55,581 bases of DNA from Streptomyces albospinus. GTDB taxonomy: Bacteria > Actinomycetota > Actinomycetes > Streptomycetales > Streptomycetaceae. Within the stretch, counting starts at the first letter, position 1, and every line of letters begins with the position of its first letter. The notes below the pieces were generated by a model, which made no database searches, was not told where the DNA came from, and worked only from the letters and a program-made list of their open reading frames with translations. This document shows positions 19,937 to 30,716 of the stretch, in pieces. Both the position numbers and the translations under genes were made by a program. The stretch covers positions 235,342-290,922 of the forward strand of contig NZ_BMRP01000005.1 of NCBI RefSeq assembly GCF_014648695.1, read 5' to 3'.

Positions 19937-20007
19937 AGCGGGCGACGGGAATCGAACCCGCGTAGCCAGTTTGGAAGACTGGGGCTCTACCATTGAGCTA
20001 CGCCCGC
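19937..20007 (-). tRNA. tRNA-Gly (anticodon TCC)
   Basis: The reverse strand folds as a 71-nt cloverleaf: acceptor GCGGGCG/CGCCCGC, D-stem GCTC/GAGC, anticodon arm CCAGT-CTTCCAA-ACTGG with anticodon TCC, and T-arm CGGGT-TCGATTC-CCGTC. No CCA is encoded. It reads GGA (and probably GGG) codons. It is divergent from tRNA-Pro. Confidence 0.96.
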
Positions 20008-20141
20008 GAGCGCCGGCGGTCGCAGGACCACGGCACGCTGTGCATCGTAGCGGGTGAGGGCGGTCCGCCGCACACCGCATCGCGCTTCCGATAATTGGCT
20101 GCCGCAGAGTCCGCGGCCATGTACCCTACGTGTCGCACCGA

Positions 20142-20218
20142 CGGGGTGTGGCGCAGCTTGGTAGCGCGTCCGCTTTGGGAGCGGAAGGTCGTCGGTTCGA
20201 ATCCGGCCACCCCGACCA
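20142..20218 (+). tRNA. tRNA-Pro (anticodon TGG)
   Basis: Acceptor CGGGGTG/CACCCCG, D-stem GCGC/GCGC, anticodon arm TCCGC-TTTGGGA-GCGGA with anticodon TGG, T-loop TTCGAAT. CCA is encoded at 20216-20218. It lies about 200 bases before tig, as is usual in Streptomyces. Confidence 0.96.
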
Positions 20219-20426
20219 GTTGGTTCCCGCCGGGCACGGCGGAGACGGCATGAGTGGCCGTCCGCGATCGCCGTGATCGCGTTGTGGGCGCCCTCCTCCT
20301 TGCGGTTACTATGCAAGCTGCGTGCCCGTGTGTCTTTGTACCGGGCGCGATCGTCCGGGCCCGGATCTGCCGGGACCGGAAGATCTCAGGCAAAACCCCA
20401 GAAGTCAGCCCCAAGGAGACCGAACC

Positions 20427-21824
20427 GTGAAGAGCGCCGTGGAGACCCTGAACCCGACTCGGGTTCGGCTCACTGTCGAGGTGCCCTTCGAGGAGCTCAA
20501 GGCCAGCCTCGACGCGGCGTACAAGAAGATCAACCAGCAGGTCACGGTGAAGGGCTTCCGCCGGGGCAAGATCCCGGCTCGCGTCATCGACCAGCGGTTC
20601 GGTCGCGGCGCCGTGCTCGAAGAGGCCGTCAACGACGCACTCCCGAAGTTCTACACCGAAGCGGTCAACGAGGCTGAGCTGAACGTCCTCGGACAGCCCG
20701 AGGTCGACATCACCGAGCTCAAGGACAACGAGCTGCTGGCCTTCACCGCCGAGGTCGACATCCGCCCCGCCCTGGAGATCCCGGACTACTCCGGCATCGA
20801 GGTCGAGGTCGACGCCGTCGAGGTGTCGGACGAGGACGTCGACAAGTCCGTCGAGCAGCTGCGCGAGCGCTTCGCCACCACCACCCCGGCCGAGCGCGCC
20901 GCCCAGGACGGCGACGTGCTGACCGTCGACCTGGAGGCCAAGGTCGACGGCGAGGTCCTGGAGGACGGCGTCGCCAAGGGCGTCACGTACACCGTCGGCT
21001 CCGGCGAGCTCCTCGACGGCATCGACGAGGCCGTCAAGGGCCTGGAGGCCGGCGGCAGCGCCACCTTCACCTCCGAGCTCAAGGGCGGCTCCGCCGAGGG
21101 CAAGGAGGCGGAGGTCAAGGTCGACGTCACCGAGGTCAAGTCCCGTGAACTGCCCGGGCTGGACGACGACTTCGCGCAGCTGGCCAGCGAGTTCGACACC
21201 CTTGAGGACCTGCGCGCGGACAGCCGCAAGCGCCTTGAGCAGATGAAGAAGTACGACCAGGCCACCCAGGCGCAGGAGAAGGTCCTGGACGCGCTGCTCG
21301 GCCTCGTCGAGGTGCCGATCCCCGAGAAGCTGCTCGCGGACGAGATCCAGACCCGCAAGCACAACCTGGAGCACCACCAGCTCGGCCAGATGGGCCTCGA
21401 CCTCGCGAAGTACCTGGAGATCCAGGGCAAGACCGAGGAGGAGTTCGACGCCGAGACCAAGGAGCAGGCCGAGAAGGGCATCAAGACCCAGTTCATCCTG
21501 GACGAGCTGGTCAACAAGGAGAAGCTGAACGTCAGCCAGGAGGAGCTCACCGAGCACCTCATGCGCCGCGCCCAGTCCTCCGGCATGTCCCCCGACCAGT
21601 TCGCCCAGGCGGTCGTCGAGGGCGGCCAGGTCCCGATGCTGGTCGGCGAGGTCGCCCGCGGCAAGGCGCTCGCGGTCGTCGTCGAGGCCGCCACGGTCAA
21701 GGACACCAACGGCCAGGTCATCGACCTTGAGGACGAGGAGGAGGCCGAGGTCGCCGAGGCCGTCGTCGCCGAGGCCGAGGGCACCGAGGTGAAGGCCGAG
21801 GACGAGGAGAAGTCCGAGGGCTGA
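20427..21824 (+). CDS. tig: Trigger factor, ribosome-associated chaperone/peptidyl-prolyl isomerase
   Basis: Binds the ribosome exit tunnel and shields nascent chains. 465 residues. The N-terminal ribosome-binding domain carries the signature [10 protein letters not shown] (the GFRxGxxP loop that contacts uL23). The middle is the FKBP-like domain ([19 protein letters not shown]). The C-terminal arm is helical and ends in a strongly acidic tail ([18 protein letters not shown]). GTG at 20427 has GGAG eight bases upstream; the longer open frame has no family sequence. It leads the tig-clpP1-clpP2-clpX block but is separated from clpP1 by a terminator, so it is probably transcribed alone. Confidence 0.96.
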   Translation: MKSAVETLNPTRVRLTVEVPFEELKASLDAAYKKINQQVTVKGFRRGKIPARVIDQRFGRGAVLEEAVNDALPKFYTEAVNEAELNVLGQPEVDITELKDNELLAFTAEVDIRPALEIPDYSGIEVEVDAVEVSDEDVDKSVEQLRERFATTTPAERAAQDGDVLTVDLEAKVDGEVLEDGVAKGVTYTVGSGELLDGIDEAVKGLEAGGSATFTSELKGGSAEGKEAEVKVDVTEVKSRELPGLDDDFAQLASEFDTLEDLRADSRKRLEQMKKYDQATQAQEKVLDALLGLVEVPIPEKLLADEIQTRKHNLEHHQLGQMGLDLAKYLEIQGKTEEEFDAETKEQAEKGIKTQFILDELVNKEKLNVSQEELTEHLMRRAQSSGMSPDQFAQAVVEGGQVPMLVGEVARGKALAVVVEAATVKDTNGQVIDLEDEEEAEVAEAVVAEAEGTEVKAEDEEKSEG

Positions 21825-21866
21825 GCCCCGGCCGTCCCGGGATTCCCCAGGCTCTCCGAGCTCTGA

Positions 21867-21908
21867 GTACGGGCCCGAACACGCACGTGCGCGTGTTCGG
21901 GCCCGTAC
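21867..21908 (+). terminator. Terminator after tig
   Basis: An 18-bp perfect stem (GTACGGGCCCGAACACGC, complement at 21891-21908) with a six-base loop, 42 bases after the tig stop. Confidence 0.9.
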
Positions 21909-21930
21909 GTCATCCCGGTCTGTGAGCCTG

Positions 21931-21944
21931 CGCTCACAGCGAAC
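21931..21944 (-). promoter_or_regulatory. ClgR-type box upstream of clpP1
   Basis: The reverse strand reads GTTCGC-TGTGA-GCG, an exact match to the ClgR operator GTTCGC-N5-GCG reported for clp and lon genes in Streptomyces. It overlaps a wider palindrome TGTGAGC-CTGC-GCTCACA (21921-21938). It lies about 170 bases before clpP1, consistent with activation of the clpP1-clpP2 operon by ClgR. Confidence 0.75.
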
Positions 21945-22113
21945 AGTTCTCGCTGCGGGATGGCGTTGTCCGACCTGCGCGTTAGGGTCCGTAGATACGA
22001 GGGCAGGGGAGTTTCTGAACGCGCGCCGGGCGCACGACACGGCGCCGGTCCCCGCGCCCCAGAAGACGACGCTGAGACGGTCGCGAGCCGTCCGACAACG
22101 AGCAGGTGGACAC

Positions 22114-22728
22114 GTGACGATCCCGATGCCTTCCGCCGCCGCTGAGCCGACCTTCGGTGGCCTCGGCGACCAGGTCTACAACCGGCTGCTCGGCGAGCGG
22201 ATCATCTTCCTCGGCCAGCCGGTCGACGACGACATCGCCAACAAGATCACGGCGCAGCTGCTTCTCCTGGCCGCTGATCCGGACAAGGACATCTACCTCT
22301 ACATCAACTCTCCGGGTGGCTCGGTCACGGCGGGCATGGCGATCTACGACACCATGCAGTACATCAAGAACGACGTGGTCACCATCGCCATGGGCCTCGC
22401 CGCTTCGATGGGCCAGTTCCTGCTGAGCGCCGGCACCCCGGGCAAGCGCTTCGCGCTGCCGAACGCCGAGATCCTGATCCACCAGCCCTCCGCCGGCCTG
22501 GCGGGTTCGGCCTCGGACATCAAGATCCACGCCGAGCAGCTGCTGCGCACGAAGAAGCGCCTGGGCGAGCTCTCCGCCCACCACACCGGCCAGACGCTGG
22601 AGCAGTGGACCAAGGACGCCGACCGCGACCGCTGGTTCAGCGCCGAGGAGGCCAAGGCGTACGGCCTCATCGACGACGTCATGCCCTCCGCTGCCGGCGT
22701 TCCGGGCGGGGGCGGCACCGGGGCCTGA
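22114..22728 (+). CDS. clpP1: ATP-dependent Clp protease proteolytic subunit 1
   Basis: Serine peptidase ring subunit fed by ClpX or ClpC. 204 residues from GTG at 22114 (AGGTGG five bases upstream); ATG at 22126 is an alternative, and a propeptide is expected to be removed. Catalytic triad by motif: Ser98 in GLAASMGQ, His123 in ILIHQPS, Asp172 in DADRDRW. The oligomerisation and handle regions ([20 protein letters not shown]) are intact, and the end is Gly-rich ([10 protein letters not shown]). It is followed 53 bases later by clpP2. In Streptomyces the two subunits are co-expressed and probably form a mixed barrel. Confidence 0.97.
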   Translation: MTIPMPSAAAEPTFGGLGDQVYNRLLGERIIFLGQPVDDDIANKITAQLLLLAADPDKDIYLYINSPGGSVTAGMAIYDTMQYIKNDVVTIAMGLAASMGQFLLSAGTPGKRFALPNAEILIHQPSAGLAGSASDIKIHAEQLLRTKKRLGELSAHHTGQTLEQWTKDADRDRWFSAEEAKAYGLIDDVMPSAAGVPGGGGTGA

Positions 22729-22781
22729 GCCCCGGCCCACGTCCCGCAGTCGACCCCCAGCCCCATTTCGCCACCAGGACG

Positions 22782-23468
22782 GTGAACCTCCAGATGAACA
22801 ACTTCCCCGGAAGCGGCCTCTACGAGCGTACTCAGGCCGAGTTCTCCGGCATGACCGCCGAGTCCCGCTATATCGTCCCGCGCTTCGTCGAGCGCACCTC
22901 GCAGGGCGTGCGCGAGTACGACCCGTACGCGAAGCTCTTCGAGGAGCGGGTGATCTTCCTCGGGGTGCAGATCGATGACGCCTCCGCCAACGACGTCATG
23001 GCGCAGCTGCTGTGCCTGGAGTCGATGGACCCGGACCGTGACATCTCGGTCTACATCAACAGCCCCGGTGGCTCCTTCACGGCGCTGACGGCGATCTACG
23101 ACACGATGCAGTTCGTCAAGCCCGACATCCAGACGGTCTGCATGGGCCAGGCGGCCTCCGCCGCGGCCGTGCTGCTGGCGGCCGGCACCCCGGGCAAGCG
23201 CATGGCGCTGCCCAACGCCCGGGTCCTGATCCACCAGCCCTTCAGCGAGACCGGCCGCGGTCAGGTCTCCGACCTGGAGATCGCCGCTCGCGAGATCCAG
23301 CGGATGCGCACGCAGCTGGAGGAGATGCTGGCCAAGCACTCGTCCACGCCGATCGAGAAGATCCGCGAGGACATCGAGCGCGACAAGATCCTGACCGCCG
23401 AGGAGTCCCTGGCGTACGGTCTCGTCGACCAGATCGTCTCGACGCGGAAGACCTCCGTCTCCGTCTGA
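22782..23468 (+). CDS. clpP2: ATP-dependent Clp protease proteolytic subunit 2
   Basis: 228 residues if GTG at 22782 is used (AGGA four bases upstream); ATG at 22794 ([10 protein letters not shown]) is an equally plausible start. Triad Ser126 in GQAASAAAV, His151 in VLIHQPF, Asp201 in EDIERDKIL. Compared with ClpP1 it has a longer N-terminus ([29 protein letters not shown]), typical of actinobacterial ClpP2. It forms one operon with clpP1. A terminator follows before clpX. Confidence 0.96.
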   Translation: MNLQMNNFPGSGLYERTQAEFSGMTAESRYIVPRFVERTSQGVREYDPYAKLFEERVIFLGVQIDDASANDVMAQLLCLESMDPDRDISVYINSPGGSFTALTAIYDTMQFVKPDIQTVCMGQAASAAAVLLAAGTPGKRMALPNARVLIHQPFSETGRGQVSDLEIAAREIQRMRTQLEEMLAKHSSTPIEKIREDIERDKILTAEESLAYGLVDQIVSTRKTSVSV

Positions 23469-23499
23469 TCGCGATCTTCGCGAAATGCGCCGGAGTGTT

Positions 23500-23540
23500 G
23501 CCCCCTTGGACCGAGTGAACCGAGTCGGTCCAAGGGGGGC
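23500..23540 (+). terminator. Terminator between clpP2 and clpX
   Basis: GCCCCCTTGGACCGA pairs with TCGGTCCAAGGGGGGC across a ten-base loop. It implies that clpX has its own promoter in 23541-23629. Confidence 0.8.
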
Positions 23541-23629
23541 CCGTACGGGGGGCCCGGCAAGGTACCGTCGATAGGCAAGCACCCGGGTCCGCGGAGCAAT
23601 GCGGATCCCAGGCGAAGGGGATTCACCTC

Positions 23630-24913
<1,284 letters not shown>

Positions 24914-24934
24914 CGCGCGCCCTCCACGTACAAC

Positions 24935-24972
24935 AGGACCGCCCGGCAGCGAAGTTGCTGCCGGGCGGTCCT
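24935..24972. terminator. Bidirectional terminator after clpX
   Basis: A 16-bp perfect stem (AGGACCGCCCGGCAGC and complement) with loop GAAGTT. It lies between clpX and the convergent small secreted-protein gene. Confidence 0.85.
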
Positions 24973-24999
24973 TGTTGGTTGGCGATGTGGATCAGCGGT

Positions 25000-25293
25000 T
25001 CAGTTCTCAAGGCCCGGATCGCACGCCCTGCTTGCGTGATTCCCCTTGACGCCTGCCGCCGTCGGTATGGAGTCACACAGGGGCCAGCCATTGTTTCGCG
25101 TGGTCCAGCCGCCCTCGCCCACCAACTTGCACGCGCTCACCACGTTGGGCCCGACTTTGTATCCGAGGTGGGACAGGTAGGCCGCGCACTGTGCGGTATC
25201 GGCGTAGGCCGGTGCGGTCGCGACGATCGGAAGGGCACCTGCCGCTACCGGAACTCCCGTTGTTGCGGCCAGTCGACGGATTGCTCTGCGCAT
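25000..25293 (-). CDS. Small secreted cysteine-containing protein
   Basis: 97 residues from ATG at 25293. A classical signal peptide (basic start RRAIRRLAA, hydrophobic core, AYA cleavage before DTAQC) leaves a ~67-residue mature protein with four cysteines. It seems to be two degenerate copies of one motif: C-x3-L-x3-GYKVGPNVVSAC and C-…-AAGVKG…SRAC, suggesting two disulfides. I know short secreted proteins with this look in streptomycetes but no function. Overall composition is less G+C-extreme than the neighbours. It converges on clpX. Confidence 0.7.
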   Translation of the reverse strand: MRRAIRRLAATTGVPVAAGALPIVATAPAYADTAQCAAYLSHLGYKVGPNVVSACKLVGEGGWTTRNNGWPLCDSIPTAAGVKGNHASRACDPGLEN

Positions 25294-25422
25294 GACATCC
25301 CCCTCGTTGTTGATCTTCGGTCGAGGGAAGGTGACAGCGGGTCGCCCGCGTTCGCCACGTGTATGTGGGGTATTGGTCAAAGTTCTGTCGCGATGCGCCG
25401 GTTCGTGCGAGCGCGAACGAAA

Positions 25423-25457
25423 GGCGCTCGATAGGGAAGGAATCCCGATCGAGCGCC
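25423..25457 (-). terminator. Hairpin after the Pro/Gln-rich membrane protein gene
   Basis: GGCGCTCGAT pairs with ATCGAGCGCC, and the loop contains a further GGGA/TCCC pairing. It starts 27 bases beyond the stop at 25484. Confidence 0.6.
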
Positions 25458-25483
25458 GTGAACCTTCAGGCTCTGGGGTGTGG

Positions 25484-26458
25484 CTACTTCTCCTTGCGGA
25501 CCTCGTTGCGGACCTTGGCGGTCTTCTCCGAGAGGTCCTTGGCGCTCGGGGTGGTGGCCGAGCTGGCGCCCCTGGGGTCCGGCAGGGCGATCATCTGGAC
25601 CACGCCCAGGGCGCTGCTGTCGCCCCAGATGCAGGTGGAGGCGGTGGCGGACACGTTCACGCCGCTCGCCGAGACGGTGATCTTCTGCGTCCGGCACTTC
25701 ATGACCGCGCCGTCGAAGTCGCTCGGGGAGAACGCGGTGACGGGCGTGACGTCCTCGATCTTCCCCTGGCGGTTTGTGGCGTCCTGCTTCGAGTTCTCGT
25801 CGACCTTGGCGAACATCTTGGTCACGGCGCCCTGCGGGTCGGCGATGTTGCCGTAGATGCCGACCACGTTCATCTGGAGCCCGCTGCCGTCCTTGTACAG
25901 GCCGGTGACGCCCTTGCTGTTGGTGATGCCGAGCGCCTGGGCGTCCTTGTTGTTGGTGAAGTCCTGGGAGTCGTCCTTCGACGGCTGCTTGTGGAACTGC
26001 CCGCTCAGCAGGCTGTCGCCCAGCGAGATCGTGTACGGCTTCACGTTGCCGCCCGAGCCGAAGACGAAGTACGCGCCCACACCGATCGCCGCGACGACGG
26101 CGACGGCGCCGACGATGATGCCGATCTTCTTGCCGTTGCCGCCGCCGGTCTCCGGGGTGTCGGGGATCATCCCGTAGGGGGTCTGCTGGCCGCCGTACGG
26201 GGGCTGCTGGCCGTACGGGGGCTGCTGCGGCTGGGCGTACTGCTGCTGAGGGGCCTGCTGGGGGTAGCCGTAGCCCTGCTGCGGGGGGACCTGGCCGCCC
26301 TGCTGGGGGTAGCCGTAGCCCTGCTGCGGAGGCACCTGGCCGCCCTGCTGCGGATAGCCGTAGCCGGGCTGCGGGGCGGGCGGCTGCGGCTGGCCGTAGG
26401 GGCCCGGCTGCTGGGGCTGCTGCCCGTACGGGCCGGGAGGCGGCTGGTTGTAGCTCAT
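25484..26458 (-). CDS. Pro/Gln/Gly-rich single-span membrane protein, unknown function
   Basis: 324 residues. The first ~105 residues are a low-complexity cytoplasmic region of Pro, Gln, Gly and Tyr with a 15-residue repeat (GYGYPQQGGQVPPQQ). One membrane span follows (KKIGIIVGAVAVVAAIGVGAYFVF), then a ~180-residue outside domain (VKPYTISLGDSLLSGQFHKQ…) with two cysteines that could pair. The layout is common in actinobacteria, where such proteins often sit near secretion or signalling genes, but I do not recognise the outer domain. It diverges from valS, with 152 bases between the starts. Confidence 0.8.
   Translation of the reverse strand: MSYNQPPPGPYGQQPQQPGPYGQPQPPAPQPGYGYPQQGGQVPPQQGYGYPQQGGQVPPQQGYGYPQQAPQQQYAQPQQPPYGQQPPYGGQQTPYGMIPDTPETGGGNGKKIGIIVGAVAVVAAIGVGAYFVFGSGGNVKPYTISLGDSLLSGQFHKQPSKDDSQDFTNNKDAQALGITNSKGVTGLYKDGSGLQMNVVGIYGNIADPQGAVTKMFAKVDENSKQDATNRQGKIEDVTPVTAFSPSDFDGAVMKCRTQKITVSASGVNVSATASTCIWGDSSALGVVQMIALPDPRGASSATTPSAKDLSEKTAKVRNEVRKEK
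26276..26365 (-). repeat. In-frame 45-bp tandem repeat in the Pro/Gln-rich gene
   Basis: Two full 45-bp units encoding GYGYPQQGGQVPPQQ and a partial third downstream to about 26330-26240 on the coding strand. The unit length keeps the frame, so copy number can vary without breaking the gene. Confidence 0.8.
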
Positions 26459-26610
26459 GGAGCGGTTCCCCTCGTGACTGCTGATGCCGCGGAAATTCCG
26501 TGCATGGTGTTTATGCGCTGCCGACATCCTGTAGTACGCCGCCGACAACCGGTGCCCCGGGGGCGAAACCGATTCGAAGCCGCTACATTCCCGCCCGTAC
26601 ACTGTCGGTC

Positions 26611-29232
26611 GTGACCGAGAACACTCAGCAGCCCCAGCACAGCGTCCCCGAACTGCCGACTCAGTACACGCCGGCCGATGTAGAGGGCCCGCTGTACGAG
26701 CGCTGGGTAGAGCGGGGCTACTTCGAGGCGGACGAGAAGAGCGACAAGCCGCCGTACACCATCGTCATCCCCCCGCCGAACGTCACCGGCTCGCTGCACC
26801 TGGGCCACGCCTTCGAGCACACGCTGATCGACGCCCTCACCCGCCGCAAGCGGATGCAGGGGTACGAGACGCTGTGGCAGCCGGGCATGGACCACGCGGG
26901 CATCGCCACCCAGAACGTCGTCGAGCGGGAGCTCGCGAAGGAGGGCGTCTCGCGGCACGACCTGGGCCGCGAGGCGTTCGTCGAGCGGGTCTGGCAGTGG
27001 AAGAACGAGTCCGGTGGCCAGATCTCGGGCCAGATGCGGCGGCTCGGCGACGGCGTTGCGTGGTCGCGTGAGCGGTTCACGATGGACGAGGGCCTCTCCA
27101 AGGCCGTCCAGACGATCTTCAAGCGGCTCTACGACGACGAGCTGATCTACCGCGCCGAGCGCATCATCAACTGGTGCCCGCGCTGCCTGACCGCCATCTC
27201 GGACATCGAGGTGGAGTACCAGGACGACGACGGCGAGCTGGTCTCGATCCGGTACGGGGACGGGGACACGTCGATCGTCGTCGCCACCACCCGCGCCGAG
27301 ACGATGCTCGGCGACACCGCCGTCGCCGTCCACCCCGAGGACGAGCGGTACGCCCATCTCGTCGGCACCGAGATCGAGTTGCCGCTGACCGGCCGCCGCA
27401 TCCCGGTCGTCGCGGACGAGCACGTCGACCCGGAGTTCGGCACGGGTGCGGTGAAGGTCACGCCGGCGCACGACCCGAACGACTTCGAGATCGGCCGCCG
27501 CCACGGCCTGGTGAACCTGGCCGTCCTCGACGAGCGCGGCGTGATCACCGCGCACGGCCCGTTCCAGGGGCTGGACCGCTTCGAGGCCCGGTCGGCGATC
27601 GCCGGCGCGCTGCGCGCCGAGGGCCGGATCGTCGCCGAGAAGCGCCCGTACACCCACTCCGTCGGGCACTGCTCGCGCTGCAAGACCACCATCGAGCCGC
27701 GGCTGTCGATGCAGTGGTGGGTCAAGGTCGGCCCGCTGGCGAAGGCGGCCGGCGACGCGGTCCGCGAGGGCAAGGTCGCGATCCACCCGAAGGAGATGGA
27801 GTCCCGGTACTTCGGCTGGGTGGACAATCTCCACGACTGGTGTATTTCCCGGCAGTTGTGGTGGGGTCACCGCATTCCGGTCTGGTACGGCCCGAACGGC
27901 GAGGTCGTCTGCGTCGGACCGGACGACGAGGCGCCCACCGGCGAGGGCTGGCACCAGGACACCGACGTCCTCGACACCTGGTTCTCGTCGGGCCTGTGGC
28001 CGTTCTCCACGTTGGGCTGGCCCGAGCAGACCCCGAGCGTCGGGAAGTTCTACCCGAACTCGGTCATGGTCACCGGCTACGACATCCTCTTCTTCTGGGT
28101 CGCCCGGATGATGATGTTCGGGCTGTACGCGATGGACGGCACCCCGCCGTTCCACACCATCGCGCTGCACGGCATGGTCCGCGACCAGTTCGGCAAGAAG
28201 ATGTCCAAGTCCTTCGGGAACGCGGTCAATCCGCTGGACTGGATGGACACCTACGGGTCGGATGCGGTGCGGTTCACGCTCGCCCGCGGCGCCAACCCCG
28301 GTGTCGACGTCCCGATCGGCGAGGACTGGGTCCAGGGGTCCCGCAACTTCGCCAACAAGATCTGGAACGCCACCCGCTTCGCGCTGATGAACGGTGCGAC
28401 GGTGGAGGGCGAACTGCCGCCCGCCGAGCAGCTGTCGGCGACCGACCGGTGGATCCTCTCCCGGCTCAACGCGGTCGTCGCCGAGGTCGACGCGTACTAC
28501 GACGACTACCAGTTCGCCAAGCTGTCGGACGCTCTCTTCCACTTCGCCTGGGACGAGGTCTTCGACTGGTACGTCGAGCTGTCCAAGACGACGTTCATGG
28601 CGGGCGGCCCGGCCGCCGACGCCTCCCGCCGGGTGCTCGGCGAGGTCCTGGACGTCACGCTGCGGCTGCTGCACCCGATCGTGCCGTTCGTCACCGAGAC
28701 GCTGTGGACGACGCTGACCGGCGGTGAGTCGGTCGTGATCGCCGAGTGGCCGAACGACTCGGGCTTCCGGGACGCGGCGGCCGAGCGGGAGATCGGGACC
28801 GTTCAGCAGATCGTCACCGAGGTCCGCAGGTTCCGCTCCGACCAGGGCCTCCAGCCCGGCCAGAAGGTCCCGGCCCAGCTGGACCTGTCCGGCACGGCGC
28901 TGGCGGCGCACGAGGCCGCGATGCGGTCGCTGCTGCGGCTCCAGCCGGCCGGTGACGGCTTCAGCGCCACCGCGTCGCTGCCGGTCGCGGGGGCGACGGT
29001 CGCCCTGGACCTGTCCGGTGCGATCGACGTCGAGGCGGAGCGCAAGCGGCTCTCGAAGGACCTGGCCGCCGCCGAGAAGGAGAAGGCGCAGGCCACCGGG
29101 AAGCTCGGCAACGAGGCGTTCCTGGCCAAGGCGCCCGAGCCCGTCGTCGCGAAGATCCGCGGCCGGCTGGCAGCCGCGGAGGCGGACATCGTCCGGATCA
29201 CCGCGCAGCTGGCGGGCCTGCCCACGGCGTAG
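26611..29232 (+). CDS. valS: Valyl-tRNA synthetase
   Basis: Charges tRNA-Val; class I synthetase of 873 residues, full length. The HIGH motif appears as HLGH (63-66) and the KMSKS motif is exact (530-534). The editing domain is present ([33 protein letters not shown]). The C-terminus ends in the ValS coiled coil ([22 protein letters not shown]). GTG at 26611 is used; the upstream frame lacks family sequence. I see no T-box leader. Its last 35 bases overlap the end of the convergent membrane-protein gene. Confidence 0.97.
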   Translation: MTENTQQPQHSVPELPTQYTPADVEGPLYERWVERGYFEADEKSDKPPYTIVIPPPNVTGSLHLGHAFEHTLIDALTRRKRMQGYETLWQPGMDHAGIATQNVVERELAKEGVSRHDLGREAFVERVWQWKNESGGQISGQMRRLGDGVAWSRERFTMDEGLSKAVQTIFKRLYDDELIYRAERIINWCPRCLTAISDIEVEYQDDDGELVSIRYGDGDTSIVVATTRAETMLGDTAVAVHPEDERYAHLVGTEIELPLTGRRIPVVADEHVDPEFGTGAVKVTPAHDPNDFEIGRRHGLVNLAVLDERGVITAHGPFQGLDRFEARSAIAGALRAEGRIVAEKRPYTHSVGHCSRCKTTIEPRLSMQWWVKVGPLAKAAGDAVREGKVAIHPKEMESRYFGWVDNLHDWCISRQLWWGHRIPVWYGPNGEVVCVGPDDEAPTGEGWHQDTDVLDTWFSSGLWPFSTLGWPEQTPSVGKFYPNSVMVTGYDILFFWVARMMMFGLYAMDGTPPFHTIALHGMVRDQFGKKMSKSFGNAVNPLDWMDTYGSDAVRFTLARGANPGVDVPIGEDWVQGSRNFANKIWNATRFALMNGATVEGELPPAEQLSATDRWILSRLNAVVAEVDAYYDDYQFAKLSDALFHFAWDEVFDWYVELSKTTFMAGGPAADASRRVLGEVLDVTLRLLHPIVPFVTETLWTTLTGGESVVIAEWPNDSGFRDAAAEREIGTVQQIVTEVRRFRSDQGLQPGQKVPAQLDLSGTALAAHEAAMRSLLRLQPAGDGFSATASLPVAGATVALDLSGAIDVEAERKRLSKDLAAAEKEKAQATGKLGNEAFLAKAPEPVVAKIRGRLAAAEADIVRITAQLAGLPTA

Positions 29233-30481
29233 CCGGCGACTGCGTCCAGGCGCCGGGAAGCGGCCCCTGGCCCGCGGTCCGCGCGGGCTCCTGGTCCGCA
29301 GGCGGTGCAGGGCCCTCGTCAGGGTCCGCAGGCCCCTCGTCCGCAAGGGCGGGGGGCCTGCGCCGTCCCCGCCGCCCGCCGCGCCCGCCCCGCTCCCGTA
29401 CGGGCCAGAGCAGCACGTACGCGGTGGAGACCGCGACGAACGCCAGCCGGATCAGCCCGCGGACGGAGTCGTCCGGGACGACGAAGACGCTGCCGTAGAG
29501 GACGATCACCGCCAGCCAGCTCCACCACGGGACCAGCCGGCGCTGGCCGATGACGTCCCACAGCAGGGTGCCCAGCAGCACCGACGCGGTGTAGTACGTG
29601 TAGACGCTGGGGTCCAGCACGATCCGGGCGTTGGCGCCCAGCAGGACCACCGCCGCCCACCGGCCGCGCCAGACGGCTATCGCGCCCAGGACGAGCCCGA
29701 GGGCGAACTGCGCGGGCCGGTCCCAGCCGGGGGTCTTCGGGTCCGCGACGCCCAGCCAGCGCAGCGCGGACGCCGGATGGTTGGGGATGGTGAACTTCGC
29801 GGCGGCGAAGGACTGGGCGTCGCCGAGGAAGAACGGCAGCCAGGCGAGCGCGACCAGCCCGGCGCACCACAGGGCCGCGCGCAGCCACTTGTCCCGCGGG
29901 AGCGCCAGCAGCAGCGGGACGAAGGCCAGCGCGGTCGGCTTGGAGTCCATCGCCAGGGCCAGGCAGGCGCCGGTCAGCGCGGGGCTGCCGCGGGTGACGG
30001 CGCGCACCGCGAGGGCGGTGAAGAACAGTGCCAGCACGTCGTCGAGGTGCCCGAAGCGGACCGCGACCTCGATCCACATGGGGATGAAGGCCAGCCCGGC
30101 GATCAGTACGCGCTGCCGCAGCCGCTGGTGGTTGGTGCCGGTGCCCAGGAAGTGGTGGGCGGCGCTGCGGCCGGCCAGCACCACGATGACCAGGCCGAGC
30201 GCGGACATCAGCGCCGCGGCGAGGAACTGCCCGGTGGCCTCGGGGAACGGGTTGAACAGGCCGGCCGTCAGGAAGCTGATCGGCCCCATCTGGAGCTCGG
30301 GGTGGTGCGCGTACAGGTTGAGGCCGCCGGTGCCGTCGCCCGAGCTGCCCTGGTAGATCAGCTCACCACCGGTGCGCAGGTAGTGCCACGAGAAGCCGCC
30401 GTGCGGCTCCACGACGATGAACCACAGGACGGTCCAGGCGGTGAGCAGCACCAAATGCATCCGCTGACTTATTGCCGGCAC
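29198..30481 (-). CDS. GT-C-type polytopic membrane glycosyltransferase-like protein
   Basis: 427 residues with about ten hydrophobic spans and a charged Arg/Pro-rich C-terminal tail. It resembles the GT87/DUF2029 family: an early loop [13 protein letters not shown], a conserved acidic pair in [13 protein letters not shown], and [17 protein letters not shown]. Relatives move mannose or arabinose from polyprenyl phosphates to envelope glycans. GTG at 30481 has AGGAG ten bases upstream; ATG at 30460 is an alternative. Its stop lies inside the 3' end of valS on the other strand. Donor and acceptor are unknown. Confidence 0.7.
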   Translation of the reverse strand: MPAISQRMHLVLLTAWTVLWFIVVEPHGGFSWHYLRTGGELIYQGSSGDGTGGLNLYAHHPELQMGPISFLTAGLFNPFPEATGQFLAAALMSALGLVIVVLAGRSAAHHFLGTGTNHQRLRQRVLIAGLAFIPMWIEVAVRFGHLDDVLALFFTALAVRAVTRGSPALTGACLALAMDSKPTALAFVPLLLALPRDKWLRAALWCAGLVALAWLPFFLGDAQSFAAAKFTIPNHPASALRWLGVADPKTPGWDRPAQFALGLVLGAIAVWRGRWAAVVLLGANARIVLDPSVYTYYTASVLLGTLLWDVIGQRRLVPWWSWLAVIVLYGSVFVVPDDSVRGLIRLAFVAVSTAYVLLWPVRERGGRGGRRGRRRPPALADEGPADPDEGPAPPADQEPARTAGQGPLPGAWTQSPATPWAGPPAAR

Positions 30482-30716
30482 GCGTCTTCAGCTCCTGCTT
30501 TCCCGACCGGTGCGGTCGTCTGAACTACGGGGACACACAGACCCCGCCGTAGAAGAAGGCCGATCCCGGCGGAAAGGTTGTCCCGTCCGCCGGACTGATC
30601 GCTCACATCGCGGTTGTACGCCCTTCTCATGGCGCTCTCATGAAGCCGAGGCACCGTGGACCGGAATGCCGGAGTTCCGGCGGAAACGTACGTCCAGCCC
30701 GAGGAGCCGCGCCCCC

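Noticed and set aside
19998..22040. Reverse-strand open frame of 680 codons over tig
   Set aside because: Shadow of tig; it also crosses both tRNA genes.
26459..26610. T-box leader for valS
   Set aside because: The leader is too short for a T-box specifier stem plus antiterminator, and no T-box sequence is visible.
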